This document shows, one piece after another, positions 44,735 to 53,068 of a stretch of DNA of 64,000 nt. The DNA comes from Variovorax sp. V93. Lineage in GTDB: Bacteria > Pseudomonadota > Gammaproteobacteria > Burkholderiales > Burkholderiaceae_C. Under the pieces are notes generated by a model that worked only from the letters and a program-made list of their open reading frames with translations, was not told where the DNA came from and ran no database searches. Position 1 is the stretch's first letter, and every line of letters starts with the position of its first letter. Location: NCBI RefSeq assembly GCF_041154485.1, contig NZ_AP028669.1, positions 2,666,001 to 2,730,000 on the forward strand, written 5' to 3'. The position numbers and the translations under genes were made by a program.

Positions 44735-45753
44735 GCACGCCCGCGCTTTCGCCCTGGTTGCATCGGCCGCTCGCGGAACTGCTGCGCCAGCGCGGCCATG
44801 CGTGGCTGCTGCAGGGGCCGTCGGGACTCGGCCAATACGAACTCGCGCTCGCGCTTGCCGCGGCCTGGCTGTGCGAACAGCCCAACAAGGAGGAGGGCGG
44901 CACCGCCTGCGGCCATTGCCCGAGCTGCCACGCCATCGAGGTGCGCACCCACGCCGACCTTTGCGTGCTGATGCCCGAGGTCGCCATGCAGGAGCTTGGC
45001 TGGCCGCTCGACGAAAAGGCGCAGGCCGACATCGACGACAAGAAGCGCAAGCCCAGCCGCGAGATCCGCGTCGAGGCCATGCGCGATGCCGTCGGCTTTG
45101 CCCAGCGCACCAGCGCGCGCGGCCGCGGCAAGGCGGTGCTGGTGTATCCCGCCGAGCGCATGAACACCATCACCGCCAATGCGCTGCTCAAGACGCTCGA
45201 GGAGCCGGTCGGCGACGTGCGCTTCGTGCTGGCCAGCGAGGCGGCCTGGCAATTGCTGCCGACCATCCGCAGCCGCTGCCTGGGCTTCACGCTGCCCTGG
45301 CCCGAGACGGCCGAGGCCGAAGCCTGGCTGGCCGCGCAGGACGTGCCCGCCGCCGATGCCGCCGCATTGCTGCGCGCCGCCGGCGGGCGCCCCAGCGATG
45401 CCTTGCGGCTTGCGCGCTCCGGCCAGTCGCCCAGGGCCTGGTCGCTCTTGCCCAAGGCCGTTTCGCGCGGCGACGTGGCCGCGCTTGCGGACCAGTCGCC
45501 ATCGCAGGCCATCGGCTCGCTGCAAAAGCTTTGCCACGACCTGATGGCCGTTGGCAGCGGCGCCGCGCCGCGCTTCTTCGATGCCGCCGACCTGCCGCCC
45601 GCGGTACCTTCGCACCTGGCGCTCGCGCGCTGGTCGAAGTCGCTCGCGAACGCCGCCAGGACCGCCGAACACCCCTTCAATGCGGGCCTGATGCTGGAAG
45701 CGCTTGTGAGCGAAGCGCGAACCACCCTAAACTCTGCTGCTCGCCGCCCATGA
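44731..45753 (+). CDS. holB: DNA polymerase III delta' subunit
   Basis: A 340-residue clamp-loader subunit. The P-loop region is degenerate ([14 protein letters not shown], no Lys-Thr/Ser), as expected for delta', which does not hydrolyse ATP. Zinc-binding cysteines are seen in [11 protein letters not shown], and the [10 protein letters not shown] and IRSRC stretches are family marks. It works with DnaX and HolA to load the sliding clamp. Coupled to tmk and to the PilZ gene by ATGA overlaps. Confidence 0.93.
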   Translation: MSTPALSPWLHRPLAELLRQRGHAWLLQGPSGLGQYELALALAAAWLCEQPNKEEGGTACGHCPSCHAIEVRTHADLCVLMPEVAMQELGWPLDEKAQADIDDKKRKPSREIRVEAMRDAVGFAQRTSARGRGKAVLVYPAERMNTITANALLKTLEEPVGDVRFVLASEAAWQLLPTIRSRCLGFTLPWPETAEAEAWLAAQDVPAADAAALLRAAGGRPSDALRLARSGQSPRAWSLLPKAVSRGDVAALADQSPSQAIGSLQKLCHDLMAVGSGAAPRFFDAADLPPAVPSHLALARWSKSLANAARTAEHPFNAGLMLEALVSEARTTLNSAARRP

Positions 45754-46130
45754 ACCAACCAGCCGCACCCGCACCCGCCGCCCCGGCGCCTCAACGGCCG
45801 AGCGTGATCCAGCTCGCCATCAAGGAAAAGGGCGCGCTCTATGCCGCCTACATTCCGCTCTTTGCCGAAGGCGGTATCTTCATTCCGACCACGCGCGAAT
45901 ACCGGCTGGGCGACGATGTCTACGTGCTGCTGACCCTCCCTGAAGACCCGCAGCGCTACCCGGTGGCCGGCAAGGTCGCATGGATCACGCCGCAGCGCGC
46001 CGCGGGCAACCGGGCACCGGGCGTGGGCATCCGTTTTCCGTCGGACGAGAAATCGCGCCAGCTCAAGGCCCGCATCGAAGCGGCGCTCGGCGGCTCGATG
46101 GCTTCCGACCGGCCGACACAAACCATTTAG
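45750..46130 (+). CDS. pilZ: PilZ-domain protein of type IV pilus function
   Basis: A 126-residue protein of the stand-alone PilZ type. After an Ala/Pro-rich leader comes VIQLAIKEKGALYAAYIPLFAEGGIFIPT, the family core, and it ends with GVGIRFPSDEK. The RxxxR and D/NxSxxG c-di-GMP-binding motifs are not evident, as in PilZ proteins that act in pilus assembly without the ligand. It overlaps holB by 4 bp, the standard arrangement. Confidence 0.9.
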   Translation: MNQPAAPAPAAPAPQRPSVIQLAIKEKGALYAAYIPLFAEGGIFIPTTREYRLGDDVYVLLTLPEDPQRYPVAGKVAWITPQRAAGNRAPGVGIRFPSDEKSRQLKARIEAALGGSMASDRPTQTI

Positions 46131-46257
46131 CTCGCCCCCAGGCTGCGCGCACTTCGTGTCGCTACGCCCACCCCCTACCGGGGGCAATACCAGCGGCCCG
46201 GCAGAGCCGGTTTCGCGGTATTTCTGGAATGGGGCCAGCCGCCGCTCCTCTGACACG
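46131..46257. repeat. Structured intergenic repeat element between pilZ and tatD
   Basis: A 127-base gap with nested dyads: CCCCC/GGGGG around 46171-46184; an outer pair ATACC (46187-46191) and GGTAT (46217-46221); and an inner pair CCGGC-AGA-GCCGG (46198-46210). I recall very similar blocks scattered between genes in Variovorax and its relatives, so this looks like a REP-like element. That recollection should be checked. Only one copy is in the window. Confidence 0.6.
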
Positions 46258-46259
46258 AC

Positions 46260-47069
46260 ATGTTCACCGATTCCCACTGCCACCTCACTTTCCCTGAATT
46301 CGCGGACCAGATGCCGCAAATCCGCGCCGCCATGGCCGAGGCGCAGGTCGACCGGGCCCTGTGCATCTGCACCAAGCTCGAGGAGTTCGACGACGTGCAG
46401 GCGCTGGCTGCGCGCTACGACAACTTCTGGGCCAGTGTCGGCGTGCACCCCGACAACGAGGACATCGCCGAACCCACGGTGGACGACCTGGTGCGCCGCG
46501 CGGCCTTGCCGCGCGTGGTGGCCATCGGCGAAACCGGGCTCGACTACTACCAGATGGAAGAGCGAAAGGGCGGGCGCAGCATTGCCGACATGGAATGGCA
46601 GCGCGACCGCTTCCGCGTGCACATCCGCGCCGCGCAGCAGACCCGCATGCCGCTGGTCATCCACACGCGCGAAGCCTCGGCCGACACGCTGGCCATCCTC
46701 AAGGAGGAGGGCGAGGACGGCGCCGGCAACGCTGCGGGCGGCGTGTTCCATTGCTTCACCGAGACCGCCGAAGTGGCGCGCGCCGCGCTCGACCTGGGCT
46801 TTTATATTTCCTTTTCGGGCATCCTGACCTTCAAGAAGGCGCAGGACCTGCGCGACGTGGCGGCCTTCGTGCCGCTCGACCGGATGCTGATCGAAACCGA
46901 CAGCCCGTACCTGGCGCCCGTGCCATACCGCGGCAAGACCAACAATCCATCCTACGTGCCCTTTGTGGCGAAGCAGATCGCCGAACTGCGCAAGCTGCCG
47001 CTCGAAGCCGTGGCCGAGGCCACGAGCCACAACTTCGAAGCGCTGTTCAAGGGAGTCAAAGCAATATGA
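46260..47069 (+). CDS. tatD: TatD family metal-dependent hydrolase (DNase-like)
   Basis: A 269-residue TIM-barrel hydrolase. Metal ligands are seen in TDSHCHL (His-x-His), AIGETGLDYY (Glu), VIHTRE (His), FHCFT (His) and ETDSPYLAP (Asp). TatD proteins are 3'-5' exonucleases or related hydrolases. It starts immediately after the repeat element and its stop overlaps the ankyrin gene start (ATGA). Confidence 0.92.
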   Translation: MFTDSHCHLTFPEFADQMPQIRAAMAEAQVDRALCICTKLEEFDDVQALAARYDNFWASVGVHPDNEDIAEPTVDDLVRRAALPRVVAIGETGLDYYQMEERKGGRSIADMEWQRDRFRVHIRAAQQTRMPLVIHTREASADTLAILKEEGEDGAGNAAGGVFHCFTETAEVARAALDLGFYISFSGILTFKKAQDLRDVAAFVPLDRMLIETDSPYLAPVPYRGKTNNPSYVPFVAKQIAELRKLPLEAVAEATSHNFEALFKGVKAI

Positions 47070-47743
47070 AGAAATACATCAAGAAGTTCTTGTATCTTGC
47101 TGTCGTAACAGCAATTTTTTCCGCCCATGCAGGCTCGTTCGAAGACTTCTTCCGGGCCGTGCGCGGCGACAACGCGAGCGGCGTGCGCACCCTGCTGAAC
47201 CGCGGTTTCGACCCCAACACACGCGACGAGCACGGCCAGACCGGCCTGATCATTGCGCTGCGCGAACCGTCCCCCAAGGTGGTCCAGGTGCTGCTCGAAT
47301 CGCCGCAGACCGACGTCGACCTGGCCAATGCCAAGGACGAAACCCCGCTGATGCTGGCCGCCATCAAAGGCCAGCAGGACGTGGTCGCGCAGCTGCTCAA
47401 GCGCGACGCCGCCGTCAACAAGACCGGCTGGACGCCGCTGCATTACGCCGCGAGCAGCGGCCAGCTGAGCATCATGAAGGTGCTGCTCGACAAGTTCGCC
47501 TTCATCGATGCGCAATCGCCCAACGGCACCACGCCGCTCATGATGGCCGCGATGTACGGCTCGACCGAGGCCGTGAAGCTCCTGCTGGCCGAAGGCGCGG
47601 ACACCGCGATGAAGAACCAGCTCGGCATGACGGCCGTCGACTTCGCGAACAAGGCCAACCGTCCGGAAGCCGCGCAGCTGATCGCGGCTGCGGCTGGCGC
47701 CAAGGCCGATCCCAAGGCCATTCCGAAGGATGGCAAATGGTGA
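47066..47743 (+). CDS. Exported ankyrin-repeat protein
   Basis: A 225-residue protein with a signal peptide (KKYIKKFLYLAVVTAIFSAHA, cleaved near residue 22) and about five ankyrin repeats from residue 28 to 205 (TGLIIALREPSPKVVQVLL, TPLMLAAIKGQQDVVAQLL, TPLHYAASSGQLSIMKVLL). The basic last 20 residues carry no repeat. It would act in the periplasm as a protein-binding scaffold; partner unknown. It is translationally coupled to tatD, and this pairing recurs in related bacteria as far as I recall. Confidence 0.87.
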   Translation: MKKYIKKFLYLAVVTAIFSAHAGSFEDFFRAVRGDNASGVRTLLNRGFDPNTRDEHGQTGLIIALREPSPKVVQVLLESPQTDVDLANAKDETPLMLAAIKGQQDVVAQLLKRDAAVNKTGWTPLHYAASSGQLSIMKVLLDKFAFIDAQSPNGTTPLMMAAMYGSTEAVKLLLAEGADTAMKNQLGMTAVDFANKANRPEAAQLIAAAAGAKADPKAIPKDGKW

Positions 47744-47856
47744 GCTTCCACACGCTCCATTGAGGGCCGGATCCGCCGCATCGGCAGGCTCGGGAAAACG
47801 CCAAAAAAAGGGCGCCCGCGCCTCGTGCGAGACTCTGCGCTGAAGGAGAAACAGAG

Positions 47857-48342
47857 ATGAATACGTTCCTATTCATAATCTTTTTGCTGTCCATCGGACT
47901 GCTTGTGCTCGCAGCGGTCGCCAAGAAGAACTCGGCGCAAAACAGCAGCGGCTTCGTCGACAAGCCCAAGGCGCGCCCGCCGCTCACGGCACGCGAACAG
48001 GCCATGTACAACCGGCTGGTGCAGACGCTGCCGGACTTGGTGGTGCTGCCGCAGGTCAGCTTCGGAGCATTGCTCACGGCCCGCACGCGCGCGGCGCGAA
48101 GCTCGTTCAGCCGGAAGATCGCCGACTTCGTCGTGTGCGACCGTTCGTTCAAGGTCGTGGCCGTGGTCGCGTTCGGCGGCGACAAGAGCAGCAAGGGGAA
48201 GTCGCAGCGCGACCTGGACCGCGAGGCGCTGCTGGTGGAGGCCGGCTACCGCGTACTGCGCTATCCGCGGGTGCCGGATGTGGGGCGCGTGGAGGCCGAC
48301 TTCGATCCGACGCTGGCGTCGGTGAGTCCCATGGGTTCCTGA
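47857..48342 (+). CDS. DUF2726 membrane-anchored nuclease-fold protein
   Basis: A 161-residue protein with an N-terminal membrane helix (residues about 3-22) and a DUF2726 domain: LTAREQAMYNRLVQTLPD, VLPQVSFGALL, RKIADFVVCDRSFKVVAVVAFGG, REALLVEAGYRVLRYP. DUF2726 belongs to the restriction-endonuclease-like fold. The expected acidic catalytic residue appears as Asp in ADFVVCD, but the strand usually read as (E/D)xK is VAFGGDK here, so activity is uncertain. A ribosome site GAAGGAGA precedes the ATG. Confidence 0.78.
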   Translation: MNTFLFIIFLLSIGLLVLAAVAKKNSAQNSSGFVDKPKARPPLTAREQAMYNRLVQTLPDLVVLPQVSFGALLTARTRAARSSFSRKIADFVVCDRSFKVVAVVAFGGDKSSKGKSQRDLDREALLVEAGYRVLRYPRVPDVGRVEADFDPTLASVSPMGS

Positions 48343-48537
48343 GGGCGGGCTGGATTTTGCCGGGATTGGCGTCCGATCGGTCCACTCCAAAAAGGAACAC
48401 AATGTGCATTATGTTAAATAACATTGATGCCGACCGCACCCTGCAGGACCTTGCCGTCCATGCCCCATTGCTTTCTTCTGCAACTGCTGCGGTAAATCCT
48501 TGTCGCCATTGGCAGTCGGCCGGCAGCCCCGTCGGGA
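48343..48537. other. Convergent gap with an AT-rich palindrome
   Basis: This gap between the DUF2726 stop and the cupin stop holds a local AT-rich island. The perfect dyad ATGTTA-AA-TAACAT lies at 48411-48424 and is extended by the imperfect pair GCAT/ATGC (48407-48430). A 56-codon frame begins at 48402 after an AAGGA sequence and overlaps the cupin gene end; I cannot support it as a gene. Nothing else is seen. Confidence 0.4.
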
Positions 48538-48918
48538 TCAGCTCTTGGGCTTTGCGTATTCCTCTGCGCTGATCACCTCGAAGCCAACGAACGGGTCATT
48601 GCCTTCGACCCATGCGTCATGGCCCGGTGGAATGGTGTACGACATGCCTTCCTCCAGGGTGGTCTTCGAGCCGTCATTCATTTGCACGGTTATCCGCCCG
48701 GAAACCACGTACCCGACGTGAGCGACCTGGCAGCTCTCCGTGCCGACGACCGGCTTGATGCACTTCGACCAGCGCCATCCGGGCTGGAACTTGAAGCGTC
48801 CCAGCGTGTATCCCTCGAGGCGGACCACTTCGACGCGCGTTTTTTCCGGCTCCCGAACCTCGTCCGGCTCGTCATGGGATTTCGTCTGAAGCTTGGTGAC
48901 ATTCATGGGACTTGCCAT
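48538..48918 (-). CDS. Small cupin-domain protein
   Basis: A 126-residue single-domain cupin. The beta-barrel motifs are weak but visible: GWRWSKCIKPVVGTESCQVAHVGYVVSG (first motif, His present) and GMSYTIPPGHDAWVEGNDP (second motif with GHDAW). A strong ribosome site AAGGAG lies before the ATG at 48918; a GTG directly in front is less likely. Cupins bind metals and may be enzymes or sensors; no role can be assigned. Confidence 0.78.
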   Translation of the reverse strand: MASPMNVTKLQTKSHDEPDEVREPEKTRVEVVRLEGYTLGRFKFQPGWRWSKCIKPVVGTESCQVAHVGYVVSGRITVQMNDGSKTTLEEGMSYTIPPGHDAWVEGNDPFVGFEVISAEEYAKPKS

Positions 48919-49103
48919 CACTACTCTCCTTGCACGAGTGAGCAGTTGGTCCGCGGCAGCCTCGTGCGAAACCGCGCGTCGAACGATTGCATGTTAGTCC
49001 CGGGCCACGCTCGTCAGCGACTCATTTTTCGCCCGGTAGGTACCCCGGTGGCGTGCATCTCGGGCACGTGCGCGGAATTTCCAGCGCTAAAGTGCTGATT
49101 GCG

Positions 49104-49526
<423 letters not shown>

Positions 49527-49581
49527 GGGCCCGCCCACCGGCCACCGCCCTGCTCTCTTGCGCCTGGCACGCCGCTCGCGG

Positions 49582-49788
49582 CTACTCCAGCGTGAACCCG
49601 ATCTTCACCGTCACCTGCCAGTGCGCGACCTTGCCGTCCACCACGTGGCCACGCGTCTCGGTGACAGTGAACCATTGGATGTTGCGGACCGTCTCGTGCG
49701 CCTTGGTGATGGCCGTCTGCACGGCATCCTCGATGCCGATCGGCGAAGAGCCGGTCAGCTCGAGCGACTTGTAAACGTGATTCGACAT
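49582..49788 (-). CDS. Dodecin flavin-storage protein
   Basis: A 68-residue protein matching dodecin: [34 protein letters not shown], the flavin-stacking tryptophan in IQWFTV, and the end [11 protein letters not shown]. Dodecins form hollow 12-mers that bind flavins and limit their reactivity. It is divergent from the nitrite reductase operon, whose product NirB needs FAD; whether that is meaningful is unknown. Confidence 0.92.
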   Translation of the reverse strand: MSNHVYKSLELTGSSPIGIEDAVQTAITKAHETVRNIQWFTVTETRGHVVDGKVAHWQVTVKIGFTLE

Positions 49789-49927
49789 GTCTTTTGCTCC
49801 TTGAATTGGTGCGCCGCAGCTGCTCTTCGTGCGGATCGGCCGCACGGCACACATGTTGACCCCTCGGCTCGCTTGTTGGAAGTGCCGGGCGACGGGTTTT
49901 TCGCGCCGCGCGAGTGCGGTGTGGAGC

Positions 49928-49943
49928 AGGCACGGTCTTTGCA
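49928..49943 (+). promoter_or_regulatory. Sigma-54 promoter of the nitrite assimilation operon
   Basis: The sequence AGGCACGGTCTTTGCA fits the -24/-12 consensus TGGCACG-N4-TTGCA at all but the first base, with exactly the required distance between GG (49929) and GC (49941). Transcription should begin near 49955 and run through a leader of about 200 bases to nirB. NtrC-controlled sigma-54 promoters are known for nitrate/nitrite assimilation in other proteobacteria. A dyad GTGCGG-N5-CCGCAC (49829-49845) near -118 sits where an activator would bind, but it does not match the NtrC box. Confidence 0.7.
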
Positions 49944-49988
49944 TGACCGAAAGTTCACGGTGTAACGAAGCACTGTTTTGGTGAGGTT

Positions 49989-50052
49989 TCCGCGGTCCTG
50001 CGGAGCCCGGAGCGTGAAGAGCGCCCAGCACCCCCGCCCGCGCTTCCGCAGG
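49989..50052 (+). promoter_or_regulatory. Alternative hairpins in the nirB leader RNA
   Basis: Segment 49997-50004 (CCTGCGGA) can pair with TCCGCAGG at 50045-50052, or its last five bases can pair with TCCGC at 49989-49993, leaving the six-base loop GGTCCT. The two foldings exclude each other. This is the kind of switch used with a downstream terminator. The pairings are read directly; the switching is inference. Confidence 0.45.
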
Positions 50053-50072
50053 CATTCCTACCCCCTAACCCC

Positions 50073-50125
50073 GCCGAACAACGCGGCCCCGCAAGGGCTG
50101 CGCTTCGGCATTTGCATTGTTGTTT
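50073..50125 (+). terminator. Intrinsic terminator (attenuator) in the nirB leader
   Basis: An outer stem GCCGAA (50073-50078) with TTCGGC (50104-50109) encloses an inner 8-bp stem (50082-50089 with 50095-50102, one G-U pair) and loop CGCAA. The T-rich tract ATTTGCATTGTTGTTT follows at 50110-50125. Placed between the sigma-54 promoter and nirB, it should stop transcription unless relieved, as in the nas leaders controlled by NasR or NasT antiterminators. A small dyad GAATC-AGCT-GATTC (50127-50140) comes next, before the weak ribosome site. The rest of the 49789-50156 gap shows no gene. Confidence 0.65.
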
Positions 50126-50156
50126 CGAATCAGCTGATTCCCCGAAAGGCCCACCC

Positions 50157-52616
50157 ATGATGAAGAAACTCAAGCTCGTGATGGTCGGCAACGGCATGGC
50201 CGGCGTGCGCACGCTGGAGGAGCTCCTGAAGCTCGCGCCCGACCTGTACGACATCACCGTCTTCGGTGCCGAGCCGCACCCCAACTACAACCGCATCCTC
50301 TTGTCGCCCGTGCTCGCGGGCGAGCAGACCGTCGACGAGATCGTGCTCAACAGCTGGGAGTGGTACGCCGAGAACCACATCACCCTGCACGCCGGCAAGA
50401 AGGTGGTCGAGGTCGACCGCGTCAAGCGCATCGTGCGCGCCGAAGATGGCACCGAAGCCCCCTACGACCGCCTCCTGATGTGCACCGGCTCCAACCCCTT
50501 CATGCTGCCCGTGCCCGGCCGCGACCTGAAGGGCGTCATCGCCTACCGCGACATCGCCGACACCGACTACATGATCGAGACCGCCAAGACCCACAAGAGC
50601 GCCGTCGTCATCGGCGGCGGCCTGCTCGGGCTGGAGGCGGCCAACGGCCTGATGCTGCGCGGCATGGACGTCACCGTGGTGCACGTCATGCCCTGGCTCA
50701 TGGAGCGCCAGCTCGACGACGTCGCCGGCAAGCTCCTGCAGAAGTCGCTCGAAGACCGCGGCCTGAAGTTCCTCATCGGCGCCCAGACCCAGGAGCTGGT
50801 GGGCAACGACCAGGGCCGCGTGGCCGCCATCCGCTTCAAGGACGGCACCGAAGTGCCCGCCGACCTGGTCGTCATGGCTGTCGGCATCCGCCCCAACACC
50901 GAGCTGGCCGAGCAGATGCGCCTGCACTGCAACCGCGGCATCGTCGTCACCGACACCATGCAGACCGTGACCGATGCGCGCATCTACTCGGTGGGCGAAT
51001 GCGCGGCCCACCGCGGCATCGCCTACGGCCTGGTCGCCCCCCTGTTCGAGCAGGCCAAGGTCGCGGCCAACCACCTGGCCCAGTTCGGCATCGGGCGCTA
51101 CCTGGGCTCGCTCACCTCCACCAAGCTCAAGGTCACCGGCATCGACCTCTTCTCCGCCGGCGAGTTCATGGGCGGCGAGGGCACCGAGGAGATCGTCATG
51201 AGCGACCCCTTCGGCGGGGTCTACAAGAAACTCGTCATCAAGGACGACAAGCTGGTGGGCGCCTGCCTGTACGGCGACACGGTGGACGGCAGCTGGTACT
51301 TCAAGCTGCTGCGCGACGGGCGCAGCGTGCACGACATCCGCGACAAGCTGATGTTCGGCGAGTCCAACATCGGCGACACCGGCCACGAGGGCCACAGCAA
51401 GGCCGCCAGCATGCCCGACGACGCCGAGGTGTGCGGCTGCAACGGCGTGACCAAGGGCACCATCTGCAAGGCCATCAAGGACAAGGGCCTGTTCACCCTG
51501 GACGAGGTCAAGAAGCACACCAAGGCCAGCGCCAGCTGCGGCTCGTGCACCGGGCTGGTCGAGCAGATCCTGATGTTCACCGCCGGCGGCGACTACTCGG
51601 CCACGCCGAAGAAGAAGGCGGTGTGCGGCTGCACCGACGCGAACCACCAGGACGTGCGCGACGCCATCCGCCGGGAACACTACCTGACGCACGACGAGGT
51701 CTACCGCAACCTGGGCTGGCGCACGCCCAACGGCTGCGCCACCTGCCGCCCGGCCATCAACTACTACCTGATCAGCACCTGGCCCAAGGAGGCCAGGGAC
51801 GATCCGCAGAGCCGCTTCATCAACGAGCGCAGCCACGCCAACATCCAGAAGGACGGCACCTATTCCGTCATTCCCCGGATGTGGGGCGGCCACACCACGC
51901 CCGACGAGCTGCGGCGCATCGCGGACGCGGCCGACAAGTACAAGATCCCGACCGTCAAGGTCACGGGCGGCCAGCGCATCGACCTCCTGGGGGTGAAGAA
52001 GGAGGACCTGGAGGGCGTGTGGAAGGACATCGGCATGCCCTCGGGCTTTGCCTATGCCAAGAGCCTGCGCACGGTGAAGACCTGCGTGGGCAGCGAGTGG
52101 TGCCGCTTCGGCACGCAGGACTCCACCCAGATGGGCAAGGACCTGGAGCGCGCGCTGTGGGCGATGTATTCGCCGCACAAGGTGAAGCTGGCGGTCTCGG
52201 GGTGCCCCCGCAACTGCGCCGAGGCCGGGATCAAGGACGTGGGGGTGATCGGGGTGGATTCGGGCTGGGAGCTGTACGTGGGCGGCAACGGCGGGATCAA
52301 GACCGAGGTGGCGCAGTTCCTGGTGAAGGTGAAGACGGCGGCCGAGGTGATGGAGTATTCGGGCGCCTTCCTGCAGCTGTACCGCGAGGAAGGCTGGTAC
52401 CTGGAGCGCACGGTGCACTACATCGGGCGGGTGGGGCTGGACTATGTGAAGAAGAAGATCCTCGAAGACGAAGCTGGCCGCAAGGCGCTGTGGGAGCGGC
52501 TGCAGTTCGCGCTGGATGGGGAGCCCGATCCGTGGTTCGAATCGAGCCAGGCGCAGGTGGATGTGCGGCAGTTCACGCCGGTGGCGGTGGTGCACGAAGC
52601 AACGCAGGCGGCCTGA
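50157..52616 (+). CDS. nirB: Nitrite reductase [NAD(P)H], large subunit
   Basis: An 819-residue cytoplasmic enzyme reducing nitrite to ammonium. The FAD/NAD part (residues about 1-410) has VGNGMAGVRTLEEL and VIGGGLLGLEAANGL. Two BFD-like [2Fe-2S] segments follow (CGCNGVTKG with CGSCTG; CGCTDANHQ with CATCRP). The siroheme/[4Fe-4S] half has CVGSEWC and SGCPRNC, giving all four cluster cysteines. Two ATGs are adjacent (50157 and 50160); either is possible. It is followed by nirD and cobA, so the whole siroheme enzyme and its cofactor methylase are made together, behind the leader attenuator. Confidence 0.95.
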   Translation: MMKKLKLVMVGNGMAGVRTLEELLKLAPDLYDITVFGAEPHPNYNRILLSPVLAGEQTVDEIVLNSWEWYAENHITLHAGKKVVEVDRVKRIVRAEDGTEAPYDRLLMCTGSNPFMLPVPGRDLKGVIAYRDIADTDYMIETAKTHKSAVVIGGGLLGLEAANGLMLRGMDVTVVHVMPWLMERQLDDVAGKLLQKSLEDRGLKFLIGAQTQELVGNDQGRVAAIRFKDGTEVPADLVVMAVGIRPNTELAEQMRLHCNRGIVVTDTMQTVTDARIYSVGECAAHRGIAYGLVAPLFEQAKVAANHLAQFGIGRYLGSLTSTKLKVTGIDLFSAGEFMGGEGTEEIVMSDPFGGVYKKLVIKDDKLVGACLYGDTVDGSWYFKLLRDGRSVHDIRDKLMFGESNIGDTGHEGHSKAASMPDDAEVCGCNGVTKGTICKAIKDKGLFTLDEVKKHTKASASCGSCTGLVEQILMFTAGGDYSATPKKKAVCGCTDANHQDVRDAIRREHYLTHDEVYRNLGWRTPNGCATCRPAINYYLISTWPKEARDDPQSRFINERSHANIQKDGTYSVIPRMWGGHTTPDELRRIADAADKYKIPTVKVTGGQRIDLLGVKKEDLEGVWKDIGMPSGFAYAKSLRTVKTCVGSEWCRFGTQDSTQMGKDLERALWAMYSPHKVKLAVSGCPRNCAEAGIKDVGVIGVDSGWELYVGGNGGIKTEVAQFLVKVKTAAEVMEYSGAFLQLYREEGWYLERTVHYIGRVGLDYVKKKILEDEAGRKALWERLQFALDGEPDPWFESSQAQVDVRQFTPVAVVHEATQAA

Positions 52617-52637
52617 ACGGCAAGGAGAAAACAACTC

Positions 52638-53054
52638 ATGAGCAACAACAGCAACAGCAACGAATGGCAGGTGATCTGCCGCGTCGAGGACATCCCGGTG
52701 CTGGGCGCGCGCCGCGTGGCGCGGCCGGTGGGCGTGGATGTGGCGGTGTTCCGCAACGCCGAGGACCAGGTGTTCGCGCTGCTCGACCGCTGCCCGCACA
52801 AGGGCGGCCCCTTGAGCCAGGGCATCGTGTTCGGCACCAGCGTGGCCTGCCCGCTGCACAACTGGGCCATCGGGCTGCAGGACGGCTGCGCCCAATCGCC
52901 CGACGAAGGGTGCACGCCGCGGTTTGCGGTGAAGGTGGCCGAAGGCGTGGTGCATCTGGACTCGAAAGAACTCGCGACGCATGCCGTCGAACTGGAGCGC
53001 CCCGTTGCAGGGCCCGCGAACCGCGCCCGCCTGTCCGAAGACACGGCCGCCTGA
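52638..53054 (+). CDS. nirD: Nitrite reductase [NAD(P)H], small subunit, Rieske type
   Basis: A 138-residue partner of NirB. Both Rieske boxes are complete (CPHKGG and CPLHNW), so unlike the E. coli NirD, which lacks the ligands, it should carry a [2Fe-2S] cluster. The leader MSNNSNSNEW is low-complexity. It starts 21 bases after nirB with a ribosome site AAGGAG. Complete Rieske ligands are typical of assimilatory systems. Confidence 0.93.
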   Translation: MSNNSNSNEWQVICRVEDIPVLGARRVARPVGVDVAVFRNAEDQVFALLDRCPHKGGPLSQGIVFGTSVACPLHNWAIGLQDGCAQSPDEGCTPRFAVKVAEGVVHLDSKELATHAVELERPVAGPANRARLSEDTAA

Positions 53055-53068
53055 ACCGCCGAGCCACC

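Noticed and set aside
44478..47030. 850-codon minus-strand frame opposite tmk-holB-pilZ-tatD
   Set aside because: It spans four well-identified genes and an intergenic repeat, so it cannot be a real gene.
48402..48572. 56-codon frame with an AAGGA sequence in front
   Set aside because: No recognisable family, overlaps the cupin gene end, and starts inside a palindrome. Kept only as a note in the gap entry.
50130..52982. Long minus-strand frame opposite nirB-nirD
   Set aside because: Shadow of the nitrite reductase genes; composition is His/Asp/Val-rich and without motifs.
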